DNA from: Proteles cristata cristata | Lineage: Eukaryota; Chordata; Mammalia; Carnivora; Hyaenidae | Direction of reading: 5' to 3' | DNA: 64,000 bases | Assembly: GCA_017311185.1 (NCBI GenBank) | Contig: JAESUZ010000127.1 | Location: forward strand, 558,001-622,000 | Shown: positions 45,113 through 56,318 of the stretch, in pieces | How the letters are laid out: every line of letters starts with the position of its first letter | Position numbering within the stretch: position 1 is the first letter of the stretch | Program-made: the position numbers and the translations under genes | Notes under the pieces: generated by a model | Database searches by the model: none | Told to the model about the DNA's origin: nothing | Seen by the model: only the letters and a program-made list of their open reading frames with translations

Positions 45113-45309
45113 TTTTTCTTAAGTTTATTAATTTATTTTTGAGAGAGAGAACAAGCAGGGGAGGGGCAGAGAAAAAGTAGGACAGAGGATCTGAAGCAGG
45201 TTCCATGCTGATTGCAAAGACCCGATGCAGGACTCGAATCCATGAACTGGTAGATAATGACCTGAGCCCAAGATGGATGCTTAACTAACTGAGGCACCCA
45301 GGAGCCCCT
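45113..45309 (-). mobile_element. CAN-SINE, minus strand
   Basis: Duplication AAATCCACACTATT (45099-45112) and AAATCCATGCTATT (45310-45323), two differences. Confidence 0.94.
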
Positions 45310-45797
45310 AAATCCATGCTATTCTGAGTTCATCACGGAGAGTTGTTTTTTATTTAAAGATGTGTCATTTTTTTTTAGCACTTATATTTATTAGGCTCAT
45401 CTGTTTATAAAAAACGAACCTGTATTCACATAGCAGCATTCCACAAATAGATTGGCTGCTCCATCAGATTTGCCAAGGAGTTCAATTTTAATTATATCCA
45501 TTTCAATTATTTATCAAAGGCTCACATGAGGAAATAAGTTAAATTGTTAGAAAAAACATAATTTCTTCTCACTTGTGCTGAAAAGATACCAAGACTCAGT
45601 CACATCTGTTTATATTTGGGTTCCTCTTAAGTACTGTTTTCCACTTGTATTCCAGTCTACCTTTCCATCAAGTCCCATGAATAATCATCCTTGCTTAATC
45701 TTCATTCTTGAATGATAATAAATCCTGGTAGATCAAATATTTTAAATATATTTTGCAAACATTTTAATCATAAAACTTTCATTCTGAGTAATCTTTT

Positions 45798-46000
45798 TTT
45801 AAATATTTATTTTTGAGAGAGACAAGAGACAGACTGTGAGTGGGGAAGGGGCTGAGAGAGAAGGAGACATAGAATCTGAAGCAGGCTCCAGGCTCAATGC
45901 TGTCAGCAGAGCCAGAGGCGAGGCTCGTACCCAGGAGCCATGAGATCATGACCTGAGCAGGAGTCTGACACTTAACCTACTGAACAACCTAGGTGGCCCC
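45798..46000 (-). mobile_element. CAN-SINE, minus strand
   Basis: Duplication TGAGTAATCTTTT, left 45785-45797 and right 46001-46013. Body and head diverged (CAGGTGGCCCC-like end). Confidence 0.95.
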
Positions 46001-46013
46001 TGAGTAATCTTTT

Positions 46014-47044
46014 AAAAGCCCTAGAGGCAAGTTTGTATTTAATACATAGTAAGACAACTGTGTCAAACTTTGAAATTCCTCATTTTTTGGCTTTAATTAT
46101 TCTCAACCTTGTTCTTATATCTTCTTAATATATTATAATATATTAATATATTATAAATTAATATAGTTATATTATTATTAATAGGTCATTAATATATTAA
46201 TTTCATCAATTTTATGAACTCTTTTATAAGCCAGTCTGAAATAGTTAGAGGCATAAATAATAATCAAATAAATCTAGTGAAAATATACAATATTGAACCC
46301 ATATTTTTAGAAGTTCGGTACAATGATAAGAAACTAACAGGGGTTGTTTGAATTAGTAAAAAAAACTTCCAGCATGAAAACTGAATTAGGATCATGGTGC
46401 CATTTTTCTTAATGCAAAAAGGATTTACTATAATTACCTTGAGTTTTTCAGATAATTTCAAAATTTTCCTTGATTCCCTGATATATTTATAGATATCTAA
46501 AAGATCAACTTCTTCTGGAAACTGACCTATTCTATTAATAATTACCTTATATTTTGATGTCACCTGTGATTGTTCACTGAAACTTTTTCCTTTTGATGTA
46601 AAATTTGAACTCCTGAAGTCAAAAGCTATTTATATCTATTTATTTCTCTTTTTCTTACTCTCTCATTGTCACTTTCTAGTTCGCATTTTTGTTACCTTCT
46701 CTGGGTGTTAGTATAGTTTATAAGACAGGCCAGGAGAACAGAATCTGCTCTAAGTATTCTCAGTATAAAAGGCTTAATATAGGAACTACAGGTTAGATGG
46801 TTATTAGGAAAGGTGAGGTTTGGGGGAAAATTCATAAGAACTTCTGAAAAGTTCAGAAAATTATGAACCAAGATCAAGGAAGCTAATGTGGAGATCTCCT
46901 CTGAAATAACAAAGTAAGATTCTAAGACTCACTCAAAAGTTTTCTGAGTCTCACTTTTACTCAACAGAAGCTCTATTTTGAATATAACAGATGGGGATGG
47001 CTGTGAATTCAATTGGCATTATAATTCATCCATAGAGGATCAAA
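46014..47044. other. Unassigned DNA with an AT-rich tract
   Basis: 46120-46205 is a TAATATATTA-type low-complexity tract. Around 46700-46880 there is a weak resemblance to an unnamed old repeat (see 10930 and 48720). No gene. Confidence 0.45.
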
Positions 47045-47269
47045 CTTTAGAGTTACTGCTCAGTAACAACCAACAGAAAGTGTGTAGAGAGAGAAAGAGG
47101 GAGAGAGAAAGAGAAGAGAGGGGTTCATTTTAAGGAACTGACTCATGTAGTAGTGAGGGTTTGATAGGTCTAAAATGTGTAGGATAGGGCAGCACGTAGG
47201 AGACCCACGAAGAGCTGCAGTTGGAGTCCAAATGCAGTGTGCTGGCAGAATTTCTTCTTGCTCAGAAGT

Positions 47270-47714
47270 TATTATGCCCAGATCGCGATCTCCCCAAAAT
47301 CCCAAGACCACCAAGAAGTCCGAGTCATGTATGCAGAAGCAAAGGGCAGTTATTCGGGCTTAAGCTTGGGCTCCCAGACCTCACCAACGCATTGGATCCG
47401 TGCTGAGAGCCCCGAACAATGGAGGAGTAGGCTTATTATCACAATTAGGGTGGGGAAGGGGTGATGGGCAGAGACTACAATGTGATAGGACAGGGTGATG
47501 GCAGAGGTTGATGCGGTGCGGAGGGATGGGTTGGTTTAAAACTAAGCGGGCCAGAAAAGTGGCGGGGACGTCCGGTATTTTCCCAATCTCCGGTGATTGG
47601 TTCGGTCAGGGGGAAGGGGGGTTGCTTAAGCCTGCTGACTCATGCCTCAGAAACTTGGGCCTTTTAATTTCTGGGACCTTCTGAAGCCTGTCATGGCACT
47701 GGTTTGGTTCTTCA
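47270..47714 (-). mobile_element. Solo ERV LTR 1, gamma-like, 445 bp, minus strand
   Basis: 4-bp duplication AAGT at 47266-47269 and 47715-47718. On the minus strand it begins TGAAGAACC and ends ATAATA (the expected CA has become TA). It has an AATAAG poly(A)-like signal followed by TCTTGGTGGTCTTGGGATT, typical of class I (gammaretrovirus-like) R/U5. GC-rich centre. No internal viral genes remain. Confidence 0.78.
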
Positions 47715-47890
47715 AAGTCAATCGGTTCTGTTAAGGCCTTCAACTCATGGATGAAGCCCACCCACGTTATGGAGACCACTGATTTCGTCAAAGTTCACAA
47801 GTATAAATATTAATCTCATTAAAAACTCACCTTCCTAACAACATCCAGAATATCTGACCAACTATCTGGGCAATGTGACCCAGCTGAGTT

Positions 47891-48300
47891 TGATGAGGTT
47901 TTTGAGGTGACAGTGGGGTTTGTGGAATCTGGAGCAGATGGCCAAGAAAGAATTCTTTAAGATGTCTTTGGTGCAAAAAAGTGATTTTATTAAAACATGG
48001 GGACAGGACCTGTGAGCAGGAAGAGCTGCCCAGGGATCACAGGGAACACTGGTTACATCCTATGGAGTTGGGCAAGGTAAAGTACAGAGGAGGTTTCCAG
48101 GGAGATTTTCATATGCTAAAGAAGATTACCAGGATATGGAGGCCTACCTATTGTCAAGCTAAAGTCGTTTTCCCTCTAACAAAGTATTAGCATTAAGACA
48201 ATAGGGAGTTCCAGAGCCTCAAGTATTTGTCAGTGGGCTGCAGATTTTAAGGAAATTTAGTTCTATATGCCATTTCCTTCTGCCTTTGTTTCCCACTTCA
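47891..48300 (-). mobile_element. Solo ERV LTR 2, 410 bp, minus strand
   Basis: Exact TG...CA ends (plus-strand reading TGATGAGG...CCCACTTCA) and a perfect 4-bp duplication AGTT at 47887-47890 and 48301-48304. Reverse poly(A) signal TTTTATTAAA at about 47983. A different family from LTR 1. Confidence 0.85.
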
Positions 48301-48330
48301 AGTTGACACAAAATTAACCATCATAGCCAA

Positions 48331-49513
48331 ACTTTGAAATTTCAGTTTCTCTGTTTATTTCTTTTTCTCAGAACTTAAAGCTAAGAGTTTAAGGAATTAT
48401 TCTCTGAGTTTTCCAGTGTAGTCAGGAGTCACTTCATATTATAATCCTCTACTGTTATTTTCATTCATAATATTCTATTATTACTACAATGTGACACCTC
48501 AAGTCTCACCCTCTTTTAGGACCTTCAATACATGCAAATAAAATTTATGTGACTGTATTGGCCCTTATCTACCAAGACCTCACTTAATATTGTTAATGAG
48601 ATCATCATTATCTGCAATTTTAATGAAATCCAATAAATTATTCAAGATCCCCATGATTAAGGTTCTGTTCATTTGAGACCATTTTCAGTGCCTCAAACTG
48701 TCTGGGTTTAGACAGTCAAATAGAGAAGGGTTAACATATTTTTAATATAAAAGATTTAGTACAAGAAATATAGACTTAAGTTAAATTTGGAAGAACTGAA
48801 TAGTGAAGGAGAGGGATGCAGGGGCTGGAAGTTGAGGAAGCCAAATCTGAAGATCTGATCCTACAGCACTGAAGAGAGTCTTTCTGTCCCTCAATGAAGT
48901 CTTTGCAGTCCTCAGGAATTAATGTACAACTATACAGAGAAATGTAAGTCCAAGATTCTCTTCTGCAATGCAGAAACAACCTTTGAAAAAAATGACGATG
49001 ATCCCAAGTTTATAACATATGACCACACACACACAAATGCAGAATATGTGGGTGGAAGTCCCTAAATATGTATTAAGTTTAATTAATTCGGTCAATTACT
49101 GCAAAACTATGATGCAACATTTGAAACTGGTTCACTTAATAGAGTGTAATGGTCTGCTAATTATTTCTGCCAAAATGTGCATAATCAAAATAGCACCATG
49201 TCAATCTCTGATCATGATATATGGTATTGTCTACAAAAATTATCTTGTTATTAGTACTGTTCTTGGAATAAAAGTCTACCTCCTATATTTGATCCTTGGG
49301 GTAATAATGTATTTCTCAGAACATATAGCTCTTTGTGAAGGGGGAACCTCCTAACAAAATGTCTGATACCAAGACCCAAAGTCTCACTGTATGTATCTTT
49401 AAAAGCCAGATAGCTTCATTAAAATGTCTACCTAACCAATGGCTCATTTCTTTTGTACAATTTGACAACTCGAAAGAAATTCAGCAAAATTCTTCAGTGC
49501 AAAGAGTTATGTA
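48331..49513. other. Unassigned DNA
   Basis: About 48715-48960 may be an unnamed old repeat. The 111-codon plus frame at 49019-49354 shows no domain; I do not call it a gene. Confidence 0.45.
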
Positions 49514-49517
49514 CAAC

Positions 49518-49861
49518 TGTTGAGGAAACTGGTCTGGTTCACCGGCAGAAGAACCAAGTGGCACTCACAGATATTGGAAGGGAGAAGGTTTATTTTACAC
49601 CCATGGGCTCAGAGGAGATCATTCCCAGAGGTCTGAGCCCAGAGCATCAGCAGAGGGAATAATTTATAGCCTGTTACCTCCTTATTCCTCATTAATGCAT
49701 GTGGCAAGCAGGGTGGGAAGAAGAACCTGGAAGGGGGAGCCTTTGATCAGGGACAGGTATTTCTTTATCTGTCCTGTCTGCCATTTTATAACAGATTTTT
49801 CCCTATCTCTACCCATGAAACTTTACTCTAATTTCCTAGTTAATACTATTGTTCCCTGCCA
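49518..49861 (-). mobile_element. Solo ERV LTR 3, 344 bp, minus strand
   Basis: Shares with LTR 4 the blocks CTGGTCTGG, AACCAAGTGGCACTCA, GGTTTATTTTACAC and CCAGAGGTCTGAG. Plus-strand reading starts TGTTGAGG and ends CCCTGCCA. Near-duplication CAAC (49514-49517) and CAAA (49862-49865). The reversed poly(A) signal is TTTATT at about 49590. U3 part diverged from LTR 4. Confidence 0.78.
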
Positions 49862-49865
49862 CAAA

Positions 49866-50464
49866 CTGTTGGCAGGGAAATTGCAAACTCTAAATTAGCA
49901 GTAGTCTCTTAATATAATTTCAGTATAGTGCCTTGTGCCCTATACAAACTGATGCCAGTTCCAAGTAATAGGGACAATGTCAGTGAGTTTGATTTCAGTC
50001 TGTGGGGCCTGAGGGACTGACCTTGCAAAGTAATCCTGAGGCTAAGAAGAAGACATAAATCATGATGTTCAAGAGAGACAAACTAATAGAGAATGGACAC
50101 TAGTTGAGACACAAATAACAGATTGGAAGCCAGAAGTCCAGGGTCAGAGAAGTGCATATGTAGAAACAGAACTGAAATCAATAGGGCAGGTGAGAGCACA
50201 GAACTTGGCTGTAAAAGAGGTAGAGATGAGGGGAAAATTACCTAAGGACAAAACATGTTGATGCCCAAATTCAGGCAGTGGTGTTCAAGTGATTTAGCCT
50301 AGTTGGTCTTAATATTACAATCTCTGAATACCCCTTTCAGGACCTATATACATGGAGAAAAGTGAACCCCAAGAGCAATTATTTCCAGAAGGATATAGTA
50401 TGCTTTTTCTAAGCACCGTTATCTCCTTTAGCAATGATTTCGCTGATTCAATTCCGATTAAGAA
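49866..50464. other. Unassigned DNA between two related LTRs
   Basis: Only ~0.6 kb, with no gag, pol or env similarity visible. Each LTR has its own flanking duplication, so this is host DNA and not a provirus interior. Confidence 0.6.
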
Positions 50465-50479
50465 GATGTTTACTTCTGA

Positions 50480-51045
50480 GGAACCTGGATAGCTCGGTTG
50501 GTTTTGTTGCAGAAATCTGGTCTGGATCACTGGCAGAAAAACCAAGTGGCACTCAGAGATCTTGGAAGGGAGGAGGTTTATTTTACACAGGTGGGCTCAG
50601 AGATCATTCTCCAGAGGTCTGAGTTCCGAACAAAGGTGGTCGTTTGCTTATAAAGTTAAAAAGAAAAGCCCACCCATACCGGCAGAGGTGTTTAAAGCTG
50701 ATTGGATGTATAGGGGTAGGGTGACTTGGGGTCATCGCTATGCAGAAGTAGGGAAAGGAAGTGGGTGTGGGGAGCACCCAGCCTGGGTAGTTTGGGCAGT
50801 TTGCCATTATGACCTAAATGACCTCAAGGAATGTTTCCTTATTTTCTCCAATAGTTTAGGTGCCCAACTCTTTCTCTCAGCTCAGGTCATGATCTTATGG
50901 TTTATGGGTTCAAGGGCCTCATTAGGCTCTGTGCTGATGGCGTGGATGCTGTTTGGGATTCTGTTTCTCCCTCTCTATCTGTCTTTCCCTCACTTGCTCT
51001 CTCTGTCTCTCTCTGAAAAAAAGAAAAATAAAATAAAATAAAAAA
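50480..51045 (+). mobile_element. CAN-SINE split by LTR 4
   Basis: The first 26 bases (50480-50505) and the remainder (50858-51045, TGCCCAACTCTTTCTCTCAG to AAATAAAATAAAATAAAA) flank the LTR. Outer duplication AGATGTTTACTTCTG (50465-50479) and AGATGCTTTCTTCTG (51046-51060), two differences. Confidence 0.92.
50506..50853 (-). mobile_element. Solo ERV LTR 4 inside a SINE, 348 bp, minus strand
   Basis: Perfect 4-bp duplication GTTT at 50502-50505 and 50854-50857. Plus-strand start TGTTGCAG; end AATA instead of CA. Same family as LTR 3. A 159-codon frame at 50562-51041 runs through LTR and SINE and is an artefact. Confidence 0.85.
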
Positions 51046-51057
51046 AGATGCTTTCTT

Positions 51058-51122
51058 CTGTTCTCTTTCTTTTTTCTTTCTTTTCTTTTTCTTTTCTTTT
51101 CTTTCTTTCTTTCTTTTTTTTC
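51058..51122 (+). repeat. (TTTC)n pyrimidine tract
   Basis: TTTCTTTTCTTTC repeats directly after a SINE target duplication. Low-complexity, length-variable. Confidence 0.9.
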
Positions 51123-51229
51123 ATTAAGCTTGATTTAATCAGCTTTAGTCTATTAGTCCAGCATGTGCATATAATGAATAGGTTCTGGGCTTACAAGCCA
51201 GTGTTAAGACAAAGCACGTTAGTTTATGA

Positions 51230-51790
51230 AGTTCAAATTATTCCTCTGCCCAAAATCTTTCAATGTTTTCCCATGTTATTAGAATGCTTTCCAAAGTCCT
51301 AGAGAATCTTAGCACATCATCATGGTCCAACATAAACTCACCATTGCCTGTATCTAAAGCTCATTTTCTGCCACTGGCTCCATTACTAAACTCCAGCTAT
51401 ACCACCTTGTTTCTTAGTCCTCAAATATGCCAAGCTCATTATTGGCTCAGGCCTTGGCATAGACTGCTAGCTTTGTGTGGAATTAGGACTTTTGGACCTG
51501 ACCATGTCTGACTTTATACAATCATTCAGATCCTAGCTCAAACAGGCCATTTTTGTAGAGGCTTTTCCTGACCCTTGCATTTTACCTCTTTCCAGTAATT
51601 TCTTTTAGACCAATTCCCTGTTTTATGTCTCTGCTACCATTTATGTCTGAAGTTGTCTCAATTATTTGTTTATCATTGATTGTCACTTCTCTATTAAACA
51701 TCAGGGATGAAGTTTACTTATTTCCGTGGTGATTTATTGGTGTCTAGGTCAGTTCCTAGAGTAATCTGTGTGTATGAATGTGTGTGTGGT
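51230..51790 (+). mobile_element. L2 LINE 3' region, plus strand
   Basis: TCTTTCAATGTTTTCCCATG, CCACTGGCTCCATTACTAAA, AATATGCCAAGCTCATTATT, GGCTTTTCCTGACCCTTGCA, TTTGTTTATCATTGATTGTC follow L2 ORF2 end and 3' UTR in order. Ancient, non-coding now. Confidence 0.75.
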
Positions 51791-51799
51791 TATTTGTAT

Positions 51800-52569
51800 A
51801 TATGCAGAAAAATATGGATTTAATTACTGAAATATCTGTGTCTTAACTTTTTGCATAAAAATGCAGATCCACTGGAGACTTTACCATTTGCCAAAATCTC
51901 CATCAGATTCTGGAGGCCACCCGAAGAAAACATACTTGCATTTTAAATACAGCAAAGAAAAATACAGAACCTGGATACTTTTTCCAATTATATTATAGAT
52001 ATGGGCCTTCTTGCCCTTTGGACTCCTGGAGCTGTTATAGGCTACAGATGTTCAAATTGCTGAGCACATTTTCATTCTGTGTATTTACATTGGTAAATGC
52101 TTCCTGTTTCCCAGATCTGGCACACAGGCCTTTGTGACTCAGCCAGGTGCCTGACTCATGACCACTGCTATTTCTCTCCCAGAGACCACTTGTCACCCTT
52201 TGATTTCTATAGGATAGTTACCCTTCAGTTGCTTATTTCCCTAATTCCTTAGAATCAGTTGTGGACATAGAACTGCCTACTAATTGCCTATGATGATAAT
52301 GGCTTCACATTTAGCAGTATTTTAAGCAAAGCCAAGAGTGACTCAAGGGAAACATGAACACACAGAGGGACAAACTTACCAAAGCTATTAGATGGAGTTT
52401 CTCTAGCAGACTATGGATCCACAGACCCGGAGACCACCACTTGCTCTGTAATCCAAAGTCCGTCACTGTTGGCCTAGGAAGATGCCTCCCTAACCATTCC
52501 AAAGACAACATTCAGCTTACTTTCTCCTGAAACAAGGATCTTTGAATATGCCAAGAAATATTGTGGATC
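51800..52569. other. Unassigned DNA
   Basis: Nothing recognised. Confidence 0.5.
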
Positions 52570-52708
52570 AGACTGTGTGTGTTTTGTTTCAGAGCTTTGC
52601 TGAGGTATAGTTGATATGCAATAAGCAATTCATTTGAAGTGTATACTTGGATGAATTTTGACCTACCTAGACTCCCATGAAAGCATCAGCATAATGGAGA
52701 TTTTTAGT
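52570..52708 (-). mobile_element. Old L1M 3' UTR fragment, minus strand
   Basis: GCTGAGGTATAGTTGATATG, then GAATTTTGACCTACCTAGAC and CCATGAAAGCATCAGCATAA: the antisense end of an L1M 3' UTR. The Tigger-like element is inserted next to it. Confidence 0.7.
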
Positions 52709-52709
52709 A

Positions 52710-53600
52710 CAGTAAAACTTTGGATTGCAAGTAACTTGTTCTGTGAGTGTACTGCAAGATGAGCAAACGTTTTCAATAAATTTTAACTTGATAAATGAGC
52801 GATATCTTGCAATACAAGTAGTACATGACCCTGAATGTCACATGATCGTGACTGAGCCAATGGTTTTCTCTCTCTGTCTCTGTGGGATTGTGGGTGATTG
52901 TCTCCATGCTCAGATGGTCAGTCTCAAGCTGCAATGTTTGGCAGCAATCAGTGATTTTTCAGAACGTTGGAAAGTGCCCACAACTGGCATTAGTGTATTT
53001 TTTCTCACTTGAAAGCACCTATGGACAGTCCTTTGCTTTTCCATGCAAGAGTAAGCTTAGGAATGCTTTCCTTCATTCTAGGTCAAGCTGTCTGCAGCTA
53101 TAGATGGTTTCCTCTGCTGTCTTATTGCCTATTACATTAAATATTCTATATGACAAGAGTCTATTAATCCTGTACTGTAGCCAACATCCGTGTGAGTGTA
53201 TACAGTGGCTCCCATGAAGAAAAAGATCCACTAAGTCAATAGATAACAGTGATTCTGTTAGTGATAGTGAAAGTCGTGCAGCATAATAACCTTTCTCTCT
53301 CTTGTCTCCTTCATATCAGCCAAGATGGTTTTCAAAGGTAAGTGCAGGTTAAATTGTTTATTTTTCTTATATTTTGTATTTTCTTTATTATTTTGTATTT
53401 GTATTTGTATATTAAAAATTTATAGTTGTATTTATATATTACAGCACTGTAGTCCTTTCTATATGAACATTTCTGGGTTGTGGAGTGAAACATCTAAGTT
53501 TCCATTATTTCTTATGGGGAAATTTGCTTTGATATACAATGGCTTTGGATTACAAACATGTTTCTGAAATGAATTATGCTTGCAAACCAAGGTTATACTT
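52710..53600. mobile_element. Tigger-like DNA transposon, 891 bp
   Basis: Left end CAGTAAAACTTTGGATTGCA; right end, reversed, AAGTATAACCTTGGTTTGCA: matching terminal inverted repeats. TA lies on both sides (52708-52709, 53601-53602), the target of Tc1/mariner-pogo elements. Internal TTTCCCCATAAGAAATAATG (reversed near 53515) extends the subterminal repeat. The interior has no transposase, so it is non-autonomous. I cannot name the exact family. Confidence 0.78.
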
Positions 53601-53631
53601 TATGATAAAAATTTCCACTTAAATGCCCCTT

Positions 53632-53855
53632 GTTTTTAAAAAAATTTTTTTAAATGTTATATTTATTTCTGAGAGAGAGAGGCAACATGAGCAGGTGAGG
53701 GTCAGAGAGAGAGGGAGATACAGAATCCTAAGCAGGCTCCATGCTCTGAGCTCCCTGTCAGCACAGAGCCTGTTGCAGGTCTCAAACCCACAAATGGTGA
53801 GATCATGACCTGAGCTGAAGTCGGACGCTTATCTGACTGAGCCACCCAGGTGCCC
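53632..53855 (-). mobile_element. CAN-SINE inside L2, minus strand
   Basis: Perfect 14-bp duplication CTTAAATGCCCCTT at 53618-53631 and 53856-53869. Removal rejoins the L2 sequence. Confidence 0.96.
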
Positions 53856-53979
53856 CTTAAATGCCCCTTCTGAGAAATATATTCCTTGACCACTCTGTTA
53901 GAGTAAAAGTACCTGCCTCTCCTCAAGCATTCTCTCCCTCTTAACATTCATTTTACTCAGAGATTTCACCATTCTCTTA

Positions 53980-54075
53980 AAATTATATATATATATACAC
54001 ATATAATTTAGATAATATATGTTTATTATATACACCTATGCTACATATACTTATATGTGTATATATATATACTGT
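53980..54075. repeat. AT-rich TATATA tract in L2
   Basis: Alternating TATA with interspersed CA/GT, inside the L2 fragment. Confidence 0.85.
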
Positions 54076-54479
54076 ATACATGCATAGTGTATATACGTCT
54101 TTATCCATTCTCTTTGCTTTTACTAGAATGTAACTCCAGAGACAAGGGTCTTAGAAGAATGTCTCACACATATGGGATTACTAAATATTTATTAGACTCT
54201 GAATGTTCTTTCTCAGAACCAAGAATCACAAGGTTTTAATTTGGGATCAAATTGTCTGTCACTGAAGCCTACAGTCTGTTATCCCTGGTCTCATTTCTCA
54301 TTCCACAGCTTTTGATAGTGATAAATAATTTCACTGCTAGGATGTAAACTTCATGAAAGTAGAAATCATTTTCTGTCATTTTCCCCTTTATTTCAAGCTC
54401 TTATTTTTATCTCTGTGCTTAGGTGAATTTACCGTTCAAAGAACCGTTTTTAAAATTATCTCTTCTCACAGGGTAATGG

Positions 54480-54784
54480 ACATTTCTGGGAAGCAAATTG
54501 GCTCTACTTTATGATAGTGACCAAGGTAAAGGAACTGGGGGCTGCTTCTAGCTAATGGTCAATGAAAAATGGAGGTTCTGTGTCCCATAATCTCAAGAAA
54601 ACAAATTATGCTAATTACCATATGTGCCTGGAAGAAAGTCCTCGTCCAGATGAGCCCTGAGATGAGATTGCAGTTACACCCAATATCCTGATTTCAGCCT
54701 CCAGAAAGATGGAAGCAGAGAATCCAGTTAAACCATGCCCAGATTCATTGGCCACAGAGACTGTGAGATAATAAATATGTGGGT
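54480..54784 (+). mobile_element. MLT1-type MaLR LTR, plus strand
   Basis: TGGAAGAAAGTCCTCGTCCA, ATGAGATTGCAGTTACACCC, CCTGATTTCAGCCTCCAGA, AACCATGCCCAGATTCATTG, ACTGTGAGATAATAAATATG: the 3' half of an MLT1 LTR including its AATAAA signal. A SINE is inserted just after it. Confidence 0.8.
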
Positions 54785-55009
54785 TTTTTTCTGCTTTTTG
54801 TTTTTTAAATGTTTATTGATTTTTGAGAGAGAGACAGATAGAGTGTGAGTATGAGAGAGGTAGAGAGAGAGGGAGACAGAATCCAAAGCAGCCTCCAGGC
54901 TCTGAGCAGCAGCACAGAATCCAATGAAGAGCTCAAACTCATGAACTGTGAGATCATGACCTGAGCTGCAGTTTAAGCCTTAACTGACTGAGCCACCCAG
55001 GTGTCCCTG
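54785..55009 (-). mobile_element. CAN-SINE, minus strand
   Basis: Duplication TATGTGGGT at 54776-54784 and 55010-55018. Inserted at the end of the MLT1 LTR. Confidence 0.94.
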
Positions 55010-55816
55010 TATGTGGGTAAAAACCCACATATCTACTAATGTTGTCATAAGTTTTTATGCATAACTATGTATAAATAAATTTTTGGTAACTAATGCAGTG
55101 AAAAAAGTAATTTTAAGAGTAAAGATTCTGGTGACATACACAGAAGTGGATAGAAGATTCCCTAGGTATGTGTTAATAAGTCTTATTCCACCTAGATATG
55201 TTACTTGGCCTTAATACCAGGATCCCATCAGGTTACGCATTGCGTATAGTTGCCATGTTTCCTTAACTCTTCCTGGCTATGCTAGTTTCTCAGGCTTTCT
55301 TTGTTTTTGATGAGCTTAATGATGTTGAATATTACTCATCAGGTGTTTTGTTGAATGTTTCTCTTTTGGGATTTGAAGTCCAGTAGTTAGGGAAGAACAC
55401 TACAGATCTGAAGTACCAATTTCATCACATCATTTCAAGGGTAGATACCATCAATACTGTTGATTTTGACTTTATCCAAATGACTGAGATAGATGTCATA
55501 TTTCCCCACTATAAAGTTATTCTTCATTTCCTTTACAGACTCTAGTCTTTGGAATAAAGACACTATGTGGAATCACACTTAAAGAGTGGTGAGTTATGTT
55601 CCTCTTTCTTAAGGGTGAGATGGCTACACAAATTATTTGGAATTCTTCTGTATGAGAGATTTGTCTCTTCTTCCCATGTTATTGATTTGATTCATTTATT
55701 TGTAACCATATGAACTCATGGATATTTATTTTATACTCTAGATTATAGTGCAATACTTTATTTCGTTGCCCAAATGATTCCAACATTGGTTATTTGGAGC
55801 TCTTCTCTAAAAAATA

Positions 55817-56030
55817 GGGGCACCTGGGTAATTCAGTTGGTTAAGTGTCCAACTTTGGCTCAGGTCATGATCTCATGATTTGTGAGTCAAAGCCCTGGAT
55901 GAGACTCTGTGCTGACAAATCTGAGCCTGGAGCCTGCTTCGGATTCTGTGTCTCCCTCTCTCTCTCTGCCTTTTCCCCACTCACACTCTATTTCTCTGTG
56001 TCTCTCAAAAATAAATAAATGTTAAAAAGA
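55817..56030 (+). mobile_element. CAN-SINE, plus strand
   Basis: Head GGGGCACCTGGGTAATTCAG. Duplication CTAAAAAATA (55807-55816) and CTAAAAATAT (56031-56040), imperfect. Confidence 0.94.
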
Positions 56031-56269
56031 CTAAAAATATATATCTGATACTTTCTTACTTTCTTACACTACAAGATATTACAGGCTCATCTTGTATAGT
56101 TCCTGCCTCAGAATTAGACATTTCTCAAAGGAGCCCTGGTTCTTTTTATTGGGGAGTAGTGGTAGAAATTAAGATCTATGTATTAGGTGTGCTTATTTCT
56201 ACTGGAGTGTCATTTCTTCTAGGCTCTTTTAGCTGACAGAGTAAGGAAATGTATGTGTCTACTAACTCA

Positions 56270-56272
<3 letters not shown>

Positions 56273-56313
<41 letters not shown>
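56273..56313. repeat. (AT)20 microsatellite
   Basis: Pure AT alternation of about 41 bp in L1M sequence. Confidence 0.97.

Positions 56314-56318
<5 letters not shown>

Larger units (their letters stand above)
47045..48330 (-). mobile_element. MLT2-type ERVL LTR split by two LTRs, minus strand
   Basis: Three parts in antisense order: 47045-47269 (GGAACTGACTCATGTAGTAG, GGAGACCCACGAAGAGCTGC), 47715-47890 (GTTAAGGCCTTCAACTCATG, GATGAAGCCCACCCACG, CAACTATCTGGGCAATGTGA) and 48301-48330 (AGTTGACACAAAATTAACCA). Removing the two inserts gives a continuous MLT2 reading, which confirms the order of events. Confidence 0.82.
53603..54215 (+). mobile_element. L2 LINE 3' end, plus strand
   Basis: ACTTAAATGCCCCTTCTGAG, ATTCCTTGACCACTCTGTTA, TACTAGAATGTAACTCCAGA and TACTAAATATTTATTAGACT follow the L2 3' UTR. 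Interrupted by a SINE and an AT-rich tract. Confidence 0.72.

Noticed and set aside
49019..49354. 111-codon plus-strand frame
   Set aside because: Composition follows local AT content and no motif is visible. The region looks non-coding.
49514..50857. LTRs 3 and 4 as the two ends of one short provirus
   Set aside because: The LTRs differ in their U3 parts, each has its own flanking duplication, LTR 4 lies inside a SINE, and the ~0.6 kb between them shows no viral sequence.
50562..51041. 159-codon open frame, the longest in the window
   Set aside because: It runs from LTR 4 (antisense) through the target duplication into the SINE, including the SINE's CT-rich region. It is an accident of two inserted elements.
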